In this document: in pieces, positions 7,005-8,141 of the stretch | Layout of the letters: every line of letters begins with the position of its first letter | Position numbering within the stretch: position 1 is the first letter of the stretch | Assembly: GCA_947177715.1 (NCBI GenBank) | Contig: CAMWVM010000056.1 | Coordinates: forward strand, 1-8,141 | DNA: 8,141 nt | Source of the DNA: an uncultured Ruminococcus sp. | GTDB lineage: Bacteria > Bacillota > Clostridia > Oscillospirales > Ruminococcaceae | Direction of reading: 5' to 3' | Position numbers and translations under genes: made by a program | The notes under the pieces: generated by a model | Database searches by the model: none | What the model saw: the letters and a program-made list of their open reading frames with translations, nothing else | What the model was told of the DNA's origin: nothing

Positions 7005-7055
7005 TTATTCATACACATATTGAATTTTTAAATAAAAATCATAAACAACATAAAA

Positions 7056-7083
7056 AGCGACAAGGTATATATATCTTGTCGCT
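7056..7083. other. Hairpin-forming inverted repeat in the phosphorylase leader region
   Basis: AGCGACAAG (7056-7064) pairs perfectly with CTTGTCGCT (7075-7083) around an alternating TA loop. On the plus strand it is followed by AAACAAATTT with no T-run, so it is not a standard terminator for rightward transcripts. On the minus strand it is followed by TTTTT, so it could stop leftward antisense transcription. It may be a leader structure, or a former two-way terminator that has lost its rightward T-run. Confidence 0.6.
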
Positions 7084-7093
7084 AAACAAATTT

Positions 7094-7107
7094 GAGAGAA
7101 TTCTCTC
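7094..7107. other. Perfect 14-bp palindrome upstream of the phosphorylase RBS
   Basis: GAGAGAATTCTCTC is fully self-complementary and lies 15 nt before the AAAGGA Shine-Dalgarno (7123-7128). It could be a dimeric protein-binding site or, less well because it has no loop, an RNA stem. Its function is unknown. Confidence 0.4.
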
Positions 7108-7138
7108 CCAATATCTTAATTGAAAGGAATTTTATTTT

Positions 7139-8141
7139 ATGGATAAAGCGATGTTTTCTCAACTGCTTAACAAAGACCTTAACAGGAAATTTGGTATAAC
7201 GGCTGAAAAAGCTACCCCTGTTCAGCTTCACGAAAGCATTTCGGCGGTTGTTATGAATGAAATTGCAGACAAATGGAATAAAAGCACTGAAAATCATCTG
7301 TCAAAAAGACACGCTTGTTATTTTTCTATGGAATTTCTCATGGGAAGAGCCGTTTACAACAACTTGATGTGTCTTGGCATAAAAGATGAGATAGAAGACA
7401 TACTTCAAGGCTTCGGAAGAAGTATATCAGAATTAGAAGAAATTGAGGACGCTGCTTTAGGAAACGGCGGTCTTGGCCGTCTTGCGGCATGTTTTCTTGA
7501 CTCTGCGGCTGCTCATGATTTACCGCTTGACGGTTATGGCATAAGATACAAATATGGACTATTCAAACAGACCATTGAAAATGGTTTTCAGCGTGAATAT
7601 GCTGACGACTGGCAGAAGTTCGGCGATCCTTGGTCAAAACGCTGCGATAGGGACGCTGTTCAAGTAGTTTATGGTGATGAAACGGTAAAAGCTGTGCCTT
7701 ATGACATGCCGATAATCGGTTATGGCACTGACAACATTGGTAATCTTCGCCTTTGGCAGGCTGAAGCTGTTGACGATTTTGATTTTAATGCATTTAATGA
7801 CGGAAAATACGAGAAATCCGTAAAGGCAAAGAATTCAGCTGAAAATATTTCAAAGGTACTTTATCCAAACGATAATTTTGAAGAGGGAAAAATACTGCGT
7901 TTAAAACAGGAATACTTCTTCTCCTCCGCTTCTCTTACCGATATTTTGAAAAAACACATTGAACGTTACGGAAGTTTGGATAATCTTGCAGACATGGTAA
8001 CTATTCAGCTTAACGACACTCACCCTGTTATCTCTATTCCAGAGCTTATAAGACAGCTTGTAGATGATCACGGTATGGATTTTGACGAGGCTTTTGAAAT
8101 TACACAAAAAGTATTCAACTACACAAATCACACCATAATGC
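7139..8141 (+). CDS. glgP: Glycogen/maltodextrin phosphorylase (GT35), N-terminal part
   Basis: Cytoplasmic pyridoxal-phosphate enzyme that phosphorolyses alpha-1,4-glucans to glucose-1-phosphate. The frame is open for 334 codons to the window edge. Bacterial members are about 750-840 residues, so more than half of the gene, including the PLP lysine, lies outside. Clear family blocks are YFSMEFLMGR (61-70), the loop DAALGNGGLGRLAACFLDS (104-122), YGLFKQ (139-144), the FGDPW block (161-165), RLKQEYFF (254-261), IQLNDTHP (289-296) and TNHTIM (329-334). The N-terminus is short and lacks the extended regulatory segment of animal enzymes. AAAGGA lies 10 nt before the ATG at 7139, slightly long but acceptable; the next ATG (7151) has no better site. 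With malQ upstream it forms the classic pair for maltodextrin or glycogen breakdown; malP is an equally fair name. It probably has its own promoter, because 221 nt with structured DNA separates it from the preceding gene. Confidence 0.95.
   Translation, partial: MDKAMFSQLLNKDLNRKFGITAEKATPVQLHESISAVVMNEIADKWNKSTENHLSKRHACYFSMEFLMGRAVYNNLMCLGIKDEIEDILQGFGRSISELEEIEDAALGNGGLGRLAACFLDSAAAHDLPLDGYGIRYKYGLFKQTIENGFQREYADDWQKFGDPWSKRCDRDAVQVVYGDETVKAVPYDMPIIGYGTDNIGNLRLWQAEAVDDFDFNAFNDGKYEKSVKAKNSAENISKVLYPNDNFEEGKILRLKQEYFFSSASLTDILKKHIERYGSLDNLADMVTIQLNDTHPVISIPELIRQLVDDHGMDFDEAFEITQKVFNYTNHTIM

Noticed and set aside
7056..7083. Rightward intrinsic terminator for malQ and the aldolase-like gene
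   Set aside because: The stem is good, but AAACAAA follows rather than a T-run on the plus strand.

Overview
The window is low-GC bacterial DNA with strong Shine-Dalgarno sites, AT-rich intergenic spaces, a Gram-positive-style ptsG-ptsH-ptsI order and a B. subtilis-like fused glucose permease. This points to Bacillota, most likely class Clostridia of the gut or anaerobe type. That placement is an inference from protein style; no rRNA or other marker gene is present.

Left half (about 24-4152, minus strand): a compact phosphotransferase (PTS) operon, transcribed right to left. It runs ptsG (fused EIICBA sugar permease), ptsH (HPr) and ptsI (Enzyme I), and ends in a strong hairpin that is probably a two-way terminator. 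These three genes form a complete PEP-to-sugar phosphate relay: EI, then HPr, EIIA, EIIB, and the sugar carried by EIIC. Two features stand out. HPr has Lys at position 46, where the regulatory Ser46 normally sits, and EI has a variant active-site loop and a short C-terminus.

Middle (4153-4415): an AT-rich divergent intergenic region. It has a clear promoter for the rightward genes (TTGCTA, 17 bp, TATAAT) and a weaker candidate for the PTS operon.

Right half (4416-8141, plus strand): malQ (4-alpha-glucanotransferase), then after 24 nt a DRE-TIM aldolase-like protein of unassigned function. A 221-nt intergenic region with a LacI-operator-like palindrome and two hairpins follows, and then the first 334 codons of a glycogen/maltodextrin phosphorylase that runs off the window.

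Together the genes describe glucose supply from two sides. The PTS imports and phosphorylates external glucose. MalQ and the phosphorylase degrade internal maltodextrin or glycogen to glucose and glucose-1-phosphate. The aldolase-like gene is the piece that known pathway logic does not explain. I see no CRISPR array, mobile element, tRNA or rRNA, and no clearly new multi-gene system.
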